Shown: positions 33,530 through 43,639, counted from the stretch's first letter. The stretch: DNA of 64,000 nt from Caproicibacter sp047833665 (GCA_047833665.1 CP181261.1:992001-1056000); one strand, 5' to 3'. Translations and numbers: made by a program. Notes: generated by a model not told the origin, from the sequence alone.

Positions 33530-33739
33530 TTATTTCAGTGCAAGAGCACGCATAGGGCAAAATTTTACGCATTTATCCGCAGCGACGGTTGGCGCTTTCA
33601 ATCCATTTTGCTTTAGGACACCTATAGGGCAGACTCTTACGGAGGGGCAAGGATGATTCTGGAGACAGCGGCTGGTTTTTACCACAAGTACCCGATTTTT
33701 TGCACTGCTTTTATCGGCTTTTTTAAATCCAAATATCAT
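33530..33739 (-). CDS. Ferredoxin-like protein with incomplete 4Fe-4S motif
   Basis: A 69-residue protein. NHPCPSVRVCPIGVLKQNGLKAPTVAADKC is the pattern of a small ferredoxin-like family in which the last part normally reads CxxCGxCxxxCP. Here it reads DKCVKFCPMRAL, so about six residues and two cysteines appear to be missing. An in-frame deletion between near-identical TGCGTAAA-type codons would explain it. Cluster binding is therefore doubtful. AAGGTGG lies upstream of the ATG. It may be decaying or may bind a different cofactor. Confidence 0.65.
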   Translation of the reverse strand: MIFGFKKADKSSAKNRVLVVKTSRCLQNHPCPSVRVCPIGVLKQNGLKAPTVAADKCVKFCPMRALALK

Positions 33740-33976
33740 TTAGAATTTCCACCTTGCTCGTTGAATTGATTTCATATTACTCCTTCCATGGTGAAAGTTC
33801 CGTGACCGTGTCACAAATAGTATTCATACTTTTTTGCAGCGCTTATTTTTGATATAATATAAAATATTTCTGATTTTGTGTTTTACCGCAAATTGGCTGG
33901 AGCTATTATATGGCTTGTGAATTATTTTATCGAATGGTCAAAGTATAATCTAGGAATAGGACAGTGAGAAAGTAAG

Positions 33977-34405
33977 ATGAATCTTTTAATTATCGATGGA
34001 CAGGGTGGAAGCCTTGGCAAACAGCTGATTACACAGTTGCATAAATTTTTGCCGGAGCAGCCGATTACAGCAATTGGCACAAATAGCCTTGCAACGGCCG
34101 CTATGCTGAAAGCAGGTGCAACTGTGGGTGCCACTGGAGAAAATCCGGTAATTGTTGGAAGTGCCAAGGCCGACCTAATTCTAGGACCGATTGGAATTTT
34201 GATAGCAGATTCCCTGTTAGGGGAAATCACGCCTGCCATGGCGGCCGCCGTGGGAAGAAGTCCGGCCCAAAAAATCCTGATTCCAGTTAACAAATGCAAC
34301 TGCATTATTGCAGGAACCGAGGAAATGACATTGTCAAAGTATATTGAACGTGCTGTATCCATTGCAGTTAAGTTGATACAATCGGAGCAGGACTCAAAGC
34401 GATAG
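33977..34405 (+). CDS. DUF3842 family protein
   Basis: A 142-residue protein with a Rossmann-like N-terminus (LLIIDGQGGSLGKQL), AIGTNSLATAAMLKAGA, GATGENP and GPIGILIADSLLGEITPAMA, all hallmarks of DUF3842. The family has no established function; the glycine-rich start suggests nucleotide binding. AGTAAG precedes the ATG. It lies 91 bases before the asparaginase gene on the same strand. The gap 33740-33976 shows no gene. Confidence 0.88.
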   Translation: MNLLIIDGQGGSLGKQLITQLHKFLPEQPITAIGTNSLATAAMLKAGATVGATGENPVIVGSAKADLILGPIGILIADSLLGEITPAMAAAVGRSPAQKILIPVNKCNCIIAGTEEMTLSKYIERAVSIAVKLIQSEQDSKR

Positions 34406-34496
34406 TTTCAAATTGTAAGCAGATTTGTAAGATTTGAGTATGTTTTTAGGAACAATCGAGCAAAGAATATAGGGAGAAATCTGCCAAAGGAGTACT

Positions 34497-35492
34497 ATGA
34501 AAAAAATTCTTTTGCTAACAACAGGCGGAACAATTGCCTCTGAGCCAACCAAGGAAGGCCTTGCGCCCGGAATGAATGGTCAGCAGTTTGTAAAATATTT
34601 GAATACACTGACAACGGACTGCCAAGTGGAAATAGAAAATCTATATCAATTAGACAGCTCCAATATCCAGCCGGAAGAATGGCAGGGTATGGCTAGGGCT
34701 GTTGCAAAGTATTACCGACAATATGACGGTATTGTTATGACGCATGGAACGGATACTATGGGATATACCGCATCCGTGCTGTCGTTTATGCTGCGCAATA
34801 TCCCGATTCCCGTTGTGCTAACCGGCTCACAACTGCCGATTCAGCATCCGCTGACAGATGCCATTGAAAATTTACGCTGTGCGTTTGCCATGGCAAAAAG
34901 CGGACGAGCGGGGGTCTTTGTGGCATTTAACAGGAAAATCATTCTGGGTACGAGGGCAGTTAAAGTGCGAACTACCGGATTTGACGCTTTTGAAAGTGTG
35001 AATTGCCCCTATGCCGCAGCCGTGAATTCCACCGGTTTGGTTTTCAATGAATCCGTTCTGTTCAAGCAACAGGGAACATTCCAATTGCAGGACAGCCTTT
35101 GCGACCGCGTAATTTTAATTAAGCTGACGCCGGGTCTGAATCCTGAAATCTTCGATATGCTTTTGCAAATGAAGTATCAAGGGATTGTCATAGAGGCGTT
35201 TGGAGCGGGCGGGCTGAATTTTGTCCGTCGGGATTTGATTTCCAAACTGCATAAGGTTGTACAGTCCGGCATTACGGTTGTTGTGTGCAGTCAGTGTTTG
35301 TATGAGCGCAGTGATTTCAGTATCTACCAAGCGGGGCAAAAAGCACTGGAATCGGGTGTATTGCAGGCTTATGATATGACGACGGAAGCCACCGTTACAA
35401 AACTAATGTGGGCGCTTGGACAAACTGACAGGCCGGAAGAAATCAAGCGGATTTTTTCCACCAGTTTTGCAGGTGAAATCAATCTTACATAA
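34497..35492 (+). CDS. ansA: Type I L-asparaginase
   Basis: A 331-residue cytoplasmic-type asparaginase hydrolysing asparagine to aspartate and ammonia. The two threonine motifs are TTGGTIAS (Thr12) and MTHGTDTMGYTA; the length and lack of a signal peptide fit type I. AGGAG lies before the ATG. The end is intact. The stretch 35493-35660 contains no gene. Confidence 0.93.
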   Translation: MKKILLLTTGGTIASEPTKEGLAPGMNGQQFVKYLNTLTTDCQVEIENLYQLDSSNIQPEEWQGMARAVAKYYRQYDGIVMTHGTDTMGYTASVLSFMLRNIPIPVVLTGSQLPIQHPLTDAIENLRCAFAMAKSGRAGVFVAFNRKIILGTRAVKVRTTGFDAFESVNCPYAAAVNSTGLVFNESVLFKQQGTFQLQDSLCDRVILIKLTPGLNPEIFDMLLQMKYQGIVIEAFGAGGLNFVRRDLISKLHKVVQSGITVVVCSQCLYERSDFSIYQAGQKALESGVLQAYDMTTEATVTKLMWALGQTDRPEEIKRIFSTSFAGEINLT

Positions 35493-35660
35493 AATATTTT
35501 TGTTCAATATCAGTGCAGCCCAAACATGAAACAGAAAGCGGGAGTACCATTCGGTATTCCCGCTTGTTATATGATGATGTTGAGAATTATTTGTAAGCAT
35601 TTTCACAGGCAGTGCATCTTGATACGAATAAAAATAAAACCAATGGAAATACGATATTGC

Positions 35661-35933
35661 TTATGCAATCTGGTCCTGCATTTGGTACAAGTAGCTGTAA
35701 GAAGGATTTAGCAAATCGGAAATAGAATCATACGAAATGGGGAACTCCTGTATTCCTGCAACATAAGGAAAATATTCATACTGCTGGAAATAAAAGACGA
35801 TTCCGTCATTGGACAGGTAAAAGTTCGGGTGCTCGCCGAGGGTTTTAAACGGATGGTCCTCAAATTCGTAGAGAATACCTTTCTCAACGCGGTTATCAAT
35901 TTCGATGGAGTACAATAAAGTTCGCAATTTCAT
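35661..35933 (-). pseudogene. RsiV/DUF3298-like protein, C-terminal part
   Basis: A 90-residue fragment ending a DUF3298 domain: FYLSNDGIVFYFQQYEYFPYVAGIQEFPISYD is the characteristic end of RsiV-like and related extracytoplasmic proteins. It belongs to the N-terminal part at 37207-38250, from which an IS256 element separates it. Between this fragment and the IS, about 20 bases contain an in-frame stop and do not look like native coding sequence. Confidence 0.8.
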
Positions 35934-35953
35934 AAAGGCATAGAAAAGTCATT

Positions 35954-37207
35954 GGGACTCCGATAAAATGAATGGTGAGAAAACATTCAAAGAAGGAGAG
36001 ATACCCAATGACTCAAAAAAAGAATACCACAGATTTGACAGAATTGCTACTAAAATGTATGGCGCAACCAGATCCAATGCTGTCGATGCTGGAATGGCTT
36101 TGTACTCGTCTGATGGAAGCAGAGGTCTCCGGTATCGTTGGCGCAGAAAAGAATGCACACAATCCATCCCGCCGTGATTACCGCTGCGGCTATCGGCCGC
36201 GTCGATTGGATACTCGTATGGGGACGATGTATCTGATGGTACCAAAACTCCGAAATCAGGGCTATATCCCGTTTTTCGTAACAGAACGCAAGCGCAGTGA
36301 AGCAGCGCTGATTCAAGTGGTTCAAGAAGCGTTTGTGCAGGGTGTATCTACGCGAAAGATGGAGAAACTAGCTCGCAGTCTTGGAATTGAGAATCTTTCC
36401 CGCAGTCAAGTCAGTGAAATGACAAAAGGCCTTAACGAGCAGGTGCAGTACTTCCGCAGCCGGCCTCTGACGGGTCGCTATCCTGTCATTTGGACAGATG
36501 CACTGTATGAAAAAATTCGTATGGATGGCCGGGTCGTCAGCATGGCTGTGATGGTAGTTTGCGGCGTCAATGAACAGGGACATAGAGATATCATTGCTGT
36601 AGAGCCAATGCTAGATGAATCTAAAGAAAGTTATTCTCAATTGTTTCAAAGTCTTCTAGATCGTGGTCTGAAAACACCGCTCCTGGTGGTTTCAGACGCG
36701 AACAAAGGGCTGATTGCAGCCATCCGTGAGAGTTTTCCGGGAGCTTCCTGGCAACGGTGCAAAGTCCATTTTATGCGAAATATTTTGGCTCATGTATCCC
36801 AGAAGGAAAAAGAATCCTTTGCGGCTCAGTTAAAAGAAATTTGGCTGGCACCTTCCGCTAAAATAGCTAGACAACGCGCAGAGCAAATATCAGAATAGTA
36901 TGGAAAACGCTTTCCAAAAGCAATTGAGCTTCTGCAAGATGGGCTGGAAGATTCTCTAGCCTTCTATGCTTTTCCGGAACTCGATGCTCGCAAAATCTCC
37001 TCAACCAATATGCTAGAACGGCTAAACAAGGAAATTCGCCGCAGAACCAGCGTAGTCGGAATATTTCCTAATCCGGATTCCTATCTACGGCTGGTAACAA
37101 CACATCTGATGGAGTATGCGGAAGACTGGTCTGTTTCCAGAGCATATTTAAACCCAAAATCTATTCTTTCATTGTTAAGCGCAGCCTAATTCATTTTTCG
37201 GAGTCCC
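35954..37207. mobile_element. IS256-family element with decayed transposase
   Basis: A 1,254-bp element. The ends are GGGACTCCGATAAAATGAAT on the left and, as complement, GGGACTCCGAAAAATGAATT on the right. No direct target duplication is found. The right end supplies the premature stop (TAG at 37207-37209) of the interrupted gene. Confidence 0.88.
36008..37189 (+). pseudogene. IS256 transposase interrupted by an amber codon
   Basis: A 393-residue mutator-type transposase frame. ATG at 36008 follows AAGGAGAG. Catalytic Asp residues are in VIWTDALYEKIR and VVSDANKGLI; the zinc/C-H pattern WQRCKVHFMRNIL is present. Codon 297 is TAG (36896-36898), and the frame then continues without another stop to TAA at 37187, including NMLERLNKEIRRR with the catalytic Glu. 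The truncated product lacks that Glu and should be inactive. Confidence 0.9.
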
Positions 37208-38250
37208 TAAAAATTGCGAACTTCCCTTGACACTAGCTCAATTTCTTTGCGAATCTGTTCGTCTAAGAATTCTTTATATCCGCTGTTGCTTTTCATCAAA
37301 TCTGAAATGGTGAGCTGACTTCCTGTGTTTAGGTCAAACGTATATCCCGTTTGAATGGTGAAGCCGTGTGCGCCGCCGGCATCTTGATAGTTGGTTAGGA
37401 TAACACTGAGCAAACCGTTCCCGTTATACTTCACAGCATAATCAAAATAAGTGGAACATTGCGGCAAATCGCCGTAGGAGGCATCAGGCTGCGAAGCAAA
37501 ATCTGTGAGTTCTTTCGCATTTTTGCGTCCCTGCGCAAGTGCCGCGTCGGCCTCCTGTTTAAAAATTCCGTTGATGTTTTCAAGTGCCGCAGGGTCCCAT
37601 GGACCGGACAGAACCGGATATTGAATCGTTGCGGTTAACAGGTCTTCCGCAACATCGATATGCTTTGTATCAATCGTTAGAGAATTTTTCGGTATACAGC
37701 GGATGGTTACTGTTTTGCCGGTTTCATCCGCTTGAATATCCAACCCGAAAAGATCGGACAGCAGGTCTGAGCGCATATAGAGTACGCCGTCTAACCGGAT
37801 GCAGCCGGCACCTAAGGCATCCTGGTCTGATATATCCGATACCTTTATGCTGTGGCCATTTTGTTCTATGATGTTATCGTCGGGGTAAATCCGAATTATT
37901 TCGGAGTCGTTTGTCAGCTGAATCTCATTTTGGGGGTCTGTCGATGAAACCGCGTAGCCCAGCTGATTACACACGGATTCTAACTCAAGGTATAATATAT
38001 CGTTTGCGTAATACGCTTCGGATTCCGTGCTGATTTGCCATGTTTTTAATTGCTGTGGTTGGTCTTCTGAGATACATGTTTTTGCGTCCGACGGCTGGTT
38101 TGATGAGATATCTGTTTTTTCGTCCAGAGGTATGCTTGACGAGATATTGGTTTCTTTGCTCAGCGGGTTATTATTTGACGAGATATAGAAGGTTATCGAA
38201 ATCAGCACTACGAGCGAAACTGCTGCAATTCCCAGAATTTTACGTAACAT
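37207..38250 (-). pseudogene. RsiV/DUF3298-like protein, N-terminal part
   Basis: A 347-residue fragment. An N-terminal membrane anchor (residues 5-24), a polar linker with three imperfect repeats (SKETNISSSIPLDEKTDISS), a copper-amine-oxidase-N-like stalk (about 70-175), and a DUF4163/DUF3298 domain (from about 195; GGAHGFTIQTGYTFDLNTG) are seen. Whole members are cell-surface proteins, some acting as anti-sigma factors or lysozyme sensors; here there is no adjacent sigma factor gene. Truncated by IS256. Confidence 0.82.
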
Positions 38251-38405
38251 ACCATATCCCCCTAAAAAGTCATAATAATACTATTTTACCAGTTAAAGGG
38301 ATTTTGCGCAAGAAGAAATATATAATGGCGTATGCGGTGTGAAGTTTCGCTCCGTGTACAGCGGACGCTGAAATCTGCGTTATCTGTAAAAATTTTAGAG
38401 ATCAA

Positions 38406-39812
38406 TTATTTTCTTGTGGGACGCGGTATAGCGTGAATTGCGCCGCCGAGCGCGTCTTCTGCCGCTTCGGTTACAGCCTCTGAAAATGTGGGGTGCGGGC
38501 GTACAACGGAGACCAAATCCTGCGCAGTGATTTGCTGATCAATGGCCTGTACCAAACCGGCAATCAGGTCCGTTGCGCGCTCGCCCATTAACTGCGCGCC
38601 GAGCAGTACACCGCAATCTTTGCTAAACACGAGCTTTACAAAACCGCGTTCTCCGTTTTCAATCACCGATTTGCCAAGCGATGCGGTTAATGCCTTGCCG
38701 ACTGTGACTGCAATTCCTTTTTCTTTTGCCTCATCCGCGGTAAGGCCGGCACAGGCAATTTCGGGGCTTGTGTAGACACAGGATGGGATGGCTCGGTTTA
38801 ATTTTGGCTGTTTACCCTCTGCGATGAATTCCACGGCTTCAATTCCCTGTGCGGAGGCTGCATGAGCCAGCTGAATCCCGCCGGTTACATCTCCAACGGC
38901 AAACACGCCGGGAAGACTAGTCTCATGGTGTTCATCGGTTACGATAAAGCCCTTTGACATTTGAATCGGGAGGTTTTCGGCAAACAGACCGATGGTGTTC
39001 GGTCGGCGCCCAACTGAGATTAAAATGCAGTCCGCTTCCACTTGTTTTTCTATGCCTTTTTCTGTAAAGGTGCAGAGAAGCGGTGAACCTTCCGTAATCC
39101 GCTCCACTTTTGCACAGGTGTGAATCCGCACGCCTCGCTTTTTCAGAATCATGGAAAGATTCTGCGAGATTTCACGGTCCATGGTCGGAAGCATTCGCGG
39201 CATGGTCTCGATGATGGTTACTTCGCAGTCAAGGTCTGAAAAAGCGGTTGCAAACTCCGCACCGATTACTCCGCCGCCAATGATGACCAGTCGGCGCGGC
39301 AGGGTATCCATTGCCAGAAGTTCGTCACTGGTTACAACGCCGGGAAGATTTGTTCCGGGAATCGTCGGTATGGCGGGAACGCAGCCGGTTGCCAGAAGAA
39401 TTCGGCGAGCGTGAATTTCTTCGGTATTGGTTTTGCCGGAGACGATAATCAAGTTGGCGCTTTGCAGGGTTCCGCGGCCGTGATAGCAATCGACACCGTT
39501 TGCAGCGAGCAGCTTTTCCACACCATCCCGCAGTTGAGCTACCACTTGCTCTTTTCTCCGATGAATCGCCCCAAAAACAAACGCAAGACTGTCTGCAGAG
39601 AGCCCGAATTTTTCAAAGGTTTTTGCTTTACGGTACAGGCCGGACGAGTGCAGAATTGCTTTTGTCGGGATGCACCCCCGATTTAAGCAGGTGCCGCCTA
39701 TTTCTCGGTTTTCAATCAGTGCGGCGGTCAGCCCCAGCTGGCGGGCGCGGATTGCAGCTTCATAGCCGGCAGGACCTGCACCTACAATTGCTAAATCGTA
39801 AGTTTTCTCCAT
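38406..39812 (-). CDS. lpdA: Dihydrolipoyl dehydrogenase
   Basis: A 468-residue flavoprotein disulfide reductase, the L-protein that reoxidises dihydrolipoyl GcvH with NAD. FAD motif VGAGPAGYEAA (residues 10-20), redox disulfide Cys42/Cys47 in GGTCLNRGCIPTK, NAD motif IIGGGVIGAEFA and the C-terminal HPTFSEAVTEAAEDA with the catalytic His-Glu pair are intact. GGAAGGAG lies before the ATG. It is the last gene of the glycine cleavage cluster but sits behind a terminator-like hairpin. Confidence 0.95.
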   Translation of the reverse strand: MEKTYDLAIVGAGPAGYEAAIRARQLGLTAALIENREIGGTCLNRGCIPTKAILHSSGLYRKAKTFEKFGLSADSLAFVFGAIHRRKEQVVAQLRDGVEKLLAANGVDCYHGRGTLQSANLIIVSGKTNTEEIHARRILLATGCVPAIPTIPGTNLPGVVTSDELLAMDTLPRRLVIIGGGVIGAEFATAFSDLDCEVTIIETMPRMLPTMDREISQNLSMILKKRGVRIHTCAKVERITEGSPLLCTFTEKGIEKQVEADCILISVGRRPNTIGLFAENLPIQMSKGFIVTDEHHETSLPGVFAVGDVTGGIQLAHAASAQGIEAVEFIAEGKQPKLNRAIPSCVYTSPEIACAGLTADEAKEKGIAVTVGKALTASLGKSVIENGERGFVKLVFSKDCGVLLGAQLMGERATDLIAGLVQAIDQQITAQDLVSVVRPHPTFSEAVTEAAEDALGGAIHAIPRPTRK

Positions 39813-39830
39813 GGTAAAACTCCTTCCAGA

Positions 39831-39862
39831 ATAAAACCCGCAGGCGGTGGGAAGCCTGCGGG
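39831..39862 (-). terminator. Terminator-like hairpin between lplA and lpdA
   Basis: CCCGCAGGC (39837-39845) pairs with GCCTGCGGG (39854-39862); on the minus strand TTTTATT follows. It would reduce readthrough into lpdA. Confidence 0.8.
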
Positions 39863-39868
39863 CTGTTT

Positions 39869-40870
39869 TTAAAATTGTTGTTCCAAAATTAGCTGTTCAA
39901 TATCCGCGGCATATTGTTTGCGCTCCTCGGACTCATGAGCAAATTGTGAATGCAGACGTTTGGCAGCTTCTTTGGAAGAAAAAGGACACCCGATTAAGGC
40001 CGGGCCAATCCGGCGGATAAATTCCTCATCCATAGCGTCGGAATCGACCTGTGCTGCGGAGATAATTCCTCCGTTTACCTGCAGCCCTATGCTGACACCG
40101 CCCCAAGCAAAGCGACGGGAAAATTCACAGGAAAACGGTATGCTGGTGCCGTAAATCCAGTCCGGGGAAGAAAATTTGCGATAAAGTTCTTCCACACGTT
40201 CTTTGTCAATTGCCTCCGGTGAAATCATTTGCGGTTTTGTACCGTATACACGTCCAAAAGCCTCTGTTAGTTCCTGCTTCATCCGTTCTATCGTCAGATC
40301 AGGGCAGAATTCCTTTAAGTTCACAATGCGGGAGCGAACGGAATCGACCCCTTTTGAACGGATTTTATCGGCGGAAACACTGAGATACTTTCCTGCTTTT
40401 TCTTTGTCCACATCCACCAGAATCGTGCCGTGGTGGCATGCATTTTTTCCGTGAAAATAGAATGCATTGCCGGAAAATTTGCGTCCGTCAACCGTAATGT
40501 CGTTGCGCCCCGATTTTTCCGCATGGATTCCGCAGGCGGAAACGGCCTGCAAAATGACATCCAGCTGGCGGGAGACATCATAATCTTCTCGAGGAACAAG
40601 AAAAGTAAAATTCAGATTGCCTAAATCGTGAAACACAGCTCCGCCGCCGGAGGGACGGCGGGCAAGGTGTCCGCCGTTAGCCTCCAAGTCCTTGACGCGG
40701 CATTCTTTCCAGCAATTTTGGTTTCGCCCGATGACAACGGTATTCTGATTTTGCCACAGATAGAGAATACAGGTTTCTGCAGGAACGGTGTCCATCAGAT
40801 ATTTTTCCAGCGCTAAATTTCGATAAGGAAGCAGGCAATCGGTTGTGCAAAGTAACGTTTTCTTAATCAT
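39869..40870 (-). CDS. lplA: Lipoate-protein ligase A
   Basis: A 333-residue ligase attaching lipoate to GcvH. RRPSGGGAVFHDLGNLNFTF, KFSGNAFYFHGKNACHHGTILVD and the C-terminal accessory domain (about 245-333) fit the two-domain LplA type. It overlaps gcvPB by 8 bases. Its place in the operon implies that the cell uses scavenged lipoate for the glycine cleavage system; no lipoate synthase is in the window. Confidence 0.93.
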   Translation of the reverse strand: MIKKTLLCTTDCLLPYRNLALEKYLMDTVPAETCILYLWQNQNTVVIGRNQNCWKECRVKDLEANGGHLARRPSGGGAVFHDLGNLNFTFLVPREDYDVSRQLDVILQAVSACGIHAEKSGRNDITVDGRKFSGNAFYFHGKNACHHGTILVDVDKEKAGKYLSVSADKIRSKGVDSVRSRIVNLKEFCPDLTIERMKQELTEAFGRVYGTKPQMISPEAIDKERVEELYRKFSSPDWIYGTSIPFSCEFSRRFAWGGVSIGLQVNGGIISAAQVDSDAMDEEFIRRIGPALIGCPFSSKEAAKRLHSQFAHESEERKQYAADIEQLILEQQF

Positions 40871-42299
40871 AAGCGTATTTCACCACCGGATGTCTTGCGG
40901 CATTGACCTCGTCCGGGCGCCCGATTACTCGAGTTTCCGGTGCGCGATGCATGGCTTCGGGGTCGGAAAGCGCTTTTTCATACAGTTCCAGCATAGCCTG
41001 TGCTGCTTGGTCCAGCGTTTCCTTCGATTCTGTTTCGGTCGGTTCAATCATCAGCGCCTCATGCACAATCAGCGGGAAATACATGGTTGGCGGGTGCATT
41101 CCAAGGTCCTGCATGGATTTTGCCACATCCATCGCAGTCACGCCGCAGGAGTCTTTCAAATCTTGCAGGGACAGCACAAATTCATGCATGCACGGTACGT
41201 CATAGGCAACGTGATACCGCTTTTTCAGCAGCGCCATTAGGTAGTTGGCGTTGAGTACAGCATTCTGCGCCACCTGCGGGAGTCCTTCTTTTCCGAGCGT
41301 GAGCAGGTAGGTCAGCGCGCGGACGATGACCAAAAAGTTGCCATAGAATGATTTTACTTTGCCGATGCTCTGCGGACGGTTGTAATCCAGAGAGAATTTT
41401 CCATCCTGCTCCACTATGCGCGGAACGGGAAGAAACGGCGCAAGCTGCTTTTTGCATCCGACCGCTGCGCCGCCGGGTCCGCCTCCGCCGTGCGGTGTGG
41501 AAAAGGTTTTGTGCAGGTTTAGATGAATCACGTCAAAGCCCATGTCTCCCGGGCGGGCGATGCCCACGATTGCATTCAAGTTTGCACCGTCATAGAAGCA
41601 TAGGCCTCCGGCGTCATGTACGATTTTTGTAATTTCAAGGATGTTTTTATCAAACAAGCCGAGCGTGTTTGGATTGGTCAGCATCAGTCCCGCAGTGTCA
41701 TCGCCAACAGCGTTACGCAGGGTATCTAAATCCACGCATCCATCGGGCGCGGACGGAATATTGACAGTGGTAAAACCGGCCATGGCGGCGCTGGCAGGAT
41801 TGGTGCCATGTGCGGAATCCGGCACAATGATTTTCGTACGGTTTATGTCGCCGCGGCTGTGGTGATAGGCTTTTATCAGCAATAGGCCCGTGTATTCGCC
41901 GTGTGCACCCGCTGCGGGCTGAAAGACCATTTCATTCATTCCGGTGATTTCACAGAGATATTTTTCCGCAAGATGCAGAACTCTGAGGCACCCCTGTGCC
42001 GTATGTGCCGGCTGCAAGGGATGAATCTCTGTAAATCCGGGCAGGGAAGCGACTTCCTCATTGATTTTTGGATTATATTTCATGGTACAGGAGCCGAGCG
42101 GATAAAACCCGTCGTTTACTCCAAACGAGCGTTTTGCAAGCGCACTGTAATGGCGGCTCAGGTCGTTTTCGGAAAGGTGCGGCAGACGCAGCGGAGATTT
42201 GCGGGCAAATTGTTTCGGCAAGGAGGCTGCGGGCACATCACACGCAGGAAGGATGGAGCAGCCGCGTCCCTCGTGGCTTTTTTCAAAAATCAGTTTCAT
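40863..42299 (-). CDS. gcvPB: Glycine dehydrogenase (decarboxylating) subunit 2
   Basis: A 478-residue PLP subunit of P-protein. LNLHKTFSTPHGGGGPG contains the PLP lysine; YPLGSCTMKYNPKIN and HGTNPASAAMAGF are family motifs. It decarboxylates glycine and passes the aminomethyl group to lipoyl GcvH. It overlaps gcvPA by 4 bases (ATGA). The split P-protein is typical of Firmicutes. Confidence 0.96.
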   Translation of the reverse strand: MKLIFEKSHEGRGCSILPACDVPAASLPKQFARKSPLRLPHLSENDLSRHYSALAKRSFGVNDGFYPLGSCTMKYNPKINEEVASLPGFTEIHPLQPAHTAQGCLRVLHLAEKYLCEITGMNEMVFQPAAGAHGEYTGLLLIKAYHHSRGDINRTKIIVPDSAHGTNPASAAMAGFTTVNIPSAPDGCVDLDTLRNAVGDDTAGLMLTNPNTLGLFDKNILEITKIVHDAGGLCFYDGANLNAIVGIARPGDMGFDVIHLNLHKTFSTPHGGGGPGGAAVGCKKQLAPFLPVPRIVEQDGKFSLDYNRPQSIGKVKSFYGNFLVIVRALTYLLTLGKEGLPQVAQNAVLNANYLMALLKKRYHVAYDVPCMHEFVLSLQDLKDSCGVTAMDVAKSMQDLGMHPPTMYFPLIVHEALMIEPTETESKETLDQAAQAMLELYEKALSDPEAMHRAPETRVIGRPDEVNAARHPVVKYAYD

Positions 42300-43639
42300 G
42301 TTTTTTGCACCTCCTGAAGCAGTTCGGCCAGCCTGTCGATTTCTTCTTTTGAGTTAAGTTCCGTCACACACCAGAGCAGTTCTCCGTCCGAAAGGGGAAG
42401 TCCGCCGAGAATACCGTGCTGTTCCAATTTTAAAAGTGTCTGCTCCGAGTTCGGGCAGGTGGTGACGAATTCATGGAAGAACTCCGATGTATTTTTCAGC
42501 TCAAAGCCTTTGATAGCGCTGATTTTTTGGGCGGCGTAATGGGCCTTAGAATAGCATTGTTCCGCAGCGTTTTTAAGTCCGTTCGGTCCCATGGTACTCA
42601 GGTAGACCGCAGCGGTCAGTGCGCAGAGTGCTTCATTGGAGCAAATATTGCTCAGCGCCTTTTCACGGCGGATGTGCTGTTCGCGCGCTTGGAGCGTGAG
42701 GACAAAAGCACGGTTTCCTGCGGCATCGGTGGTTTCGCCTACAATTCGGCCGGGCAGTCGGCGCATCAGTGGCTTTTTGCAGGCCATAAAGCCGAGGTAA
42801 GGCCCGCCAAAACCGAGGGGCATGCCGAGCGGCTGCCCTTCTCCGACTGCGATGTCCGCTCCGCATTCCGCCGGTGTTTTCAGCACGGCGAGCGCAATTG
42901 GATTGCAGCCCATGATGAATTTTGCACCGGCAGCGTGCGCAATTTCGCCCAGAGTCTGCGCGTCCTCAATGGTTCCATAATAATTTGGCTGCTGCAGGTA
43001 GAAACACGCAGCGGTGTTATCCTCTTCTAGCATCTCTTTGAGTGCAGCGGCATCGGTAGCTCTGTTTGCCGTGGGAACCAGCCGAATCTCCGTATTTGCA
43101 CCGAACGCATAGGTACGCATGGTGCGGATGGTATCGGGATGGGCTGCTGAAGAAACATAGACGGTGGTGCGCCTGCGGTCGCGGCACATGGCGGCGGCTT
43201 CTGCGGCAGCGTTTGCCCCGTCGTAAACGGAGGCATTGGAAACATCCATGCCCGTCAGCTCGCAAATCATGGTCTGATATTCAAAAATCGACTGCAGAAT
43301 TCCTTGGCTGATTTCCGCTTGATACGGTGTGTATGCTGTCAGCAGAGTTTCATTGCTTGTAATGCGGGTAACAGCTGCCGGAATATAGTGCCGATAGGCA
43401 CCTGCTCCGCGGAATACAGTGGGGAACACAGTATTTTCCGCCGCGATGCCATTCATTTTCCGTCGTACTTCCAGTTCGGACAGGCCCTGCGGAAGGTCAA
43501 GCAATCGGTTTAAGCGGACTGATGCGGGAATTTGCAATCGGTTTAAACTGATGCATTTGGGGGAGTCCATGGAATCGAAACCCGCGGCAGAAAGCATCTC
43601 TTTTTGTTCTTTCTCGGTGGATGGAATGTAAGAACCCAT
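42296..43639 (-). CDS. gcvPA: Glycine dehydrogenase (decarboxylating) subunit 1
   Basis: A 447-residue partner of GcvPB. Its N-terminus YIPSTEKEQKEMLSAAG, the motifs TAYTPYQAEISQGILQ and GMPLGFGGPYLGF are characteristic. It begins 4 bases after the gcvH stop. Confidence 0.96.
   Translation of the reverse strand: MGSYIPSTEKEQKEMLSAAGFDSMDSPKCISLNRLQIPASVRLNRLLDLPQGLSELEVRRKMNGIAAENTVFPTVFRGAGAYRHYIPAAVTRITSNETLLTAYTPYQAEISQGILQSIFEYQTMICELTGMDVSNASVYDGANAAAEAAAMCRDRRRTTVYVSSAAHPDTIRTMRTYAFGANTEIRLVPTANRATDAAALKEMLEEDNTAACFYLQQPNYYGTIEDAQTLGEIAHAAGAKFIMGCNPIALAVLKTPAECGADIAVGEGQPLGMPLGFGGPYLGFMACKKPLMRRLPGRIVGETTDAAGNRAFVLTLQAREQHIRREKALSNICSNEALCALTAAVYLSTMGPNGLKNAAEQCYSKAHYAAQKISAIKGFELKNTSEFFHEFVTTCPNSEQTLLKLEQHGILGGLPLSDGELLWCVTELNSKEEIDRLAELLQEVQKT

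Larger units (their letters stand above)
35918..37223. repeat. 13-bp inverted repeat flanking IS256
   Basis: AAGTTCGCAATTT at 35918-35930 and its perfect complement AAATTGCGAACTT at 37211-37223 flank the IS256 copy, just outside its terminal repeats. IS256 normally leaves 8-9 bp direct repeats, and none is visible here. Confidence 0.7.
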
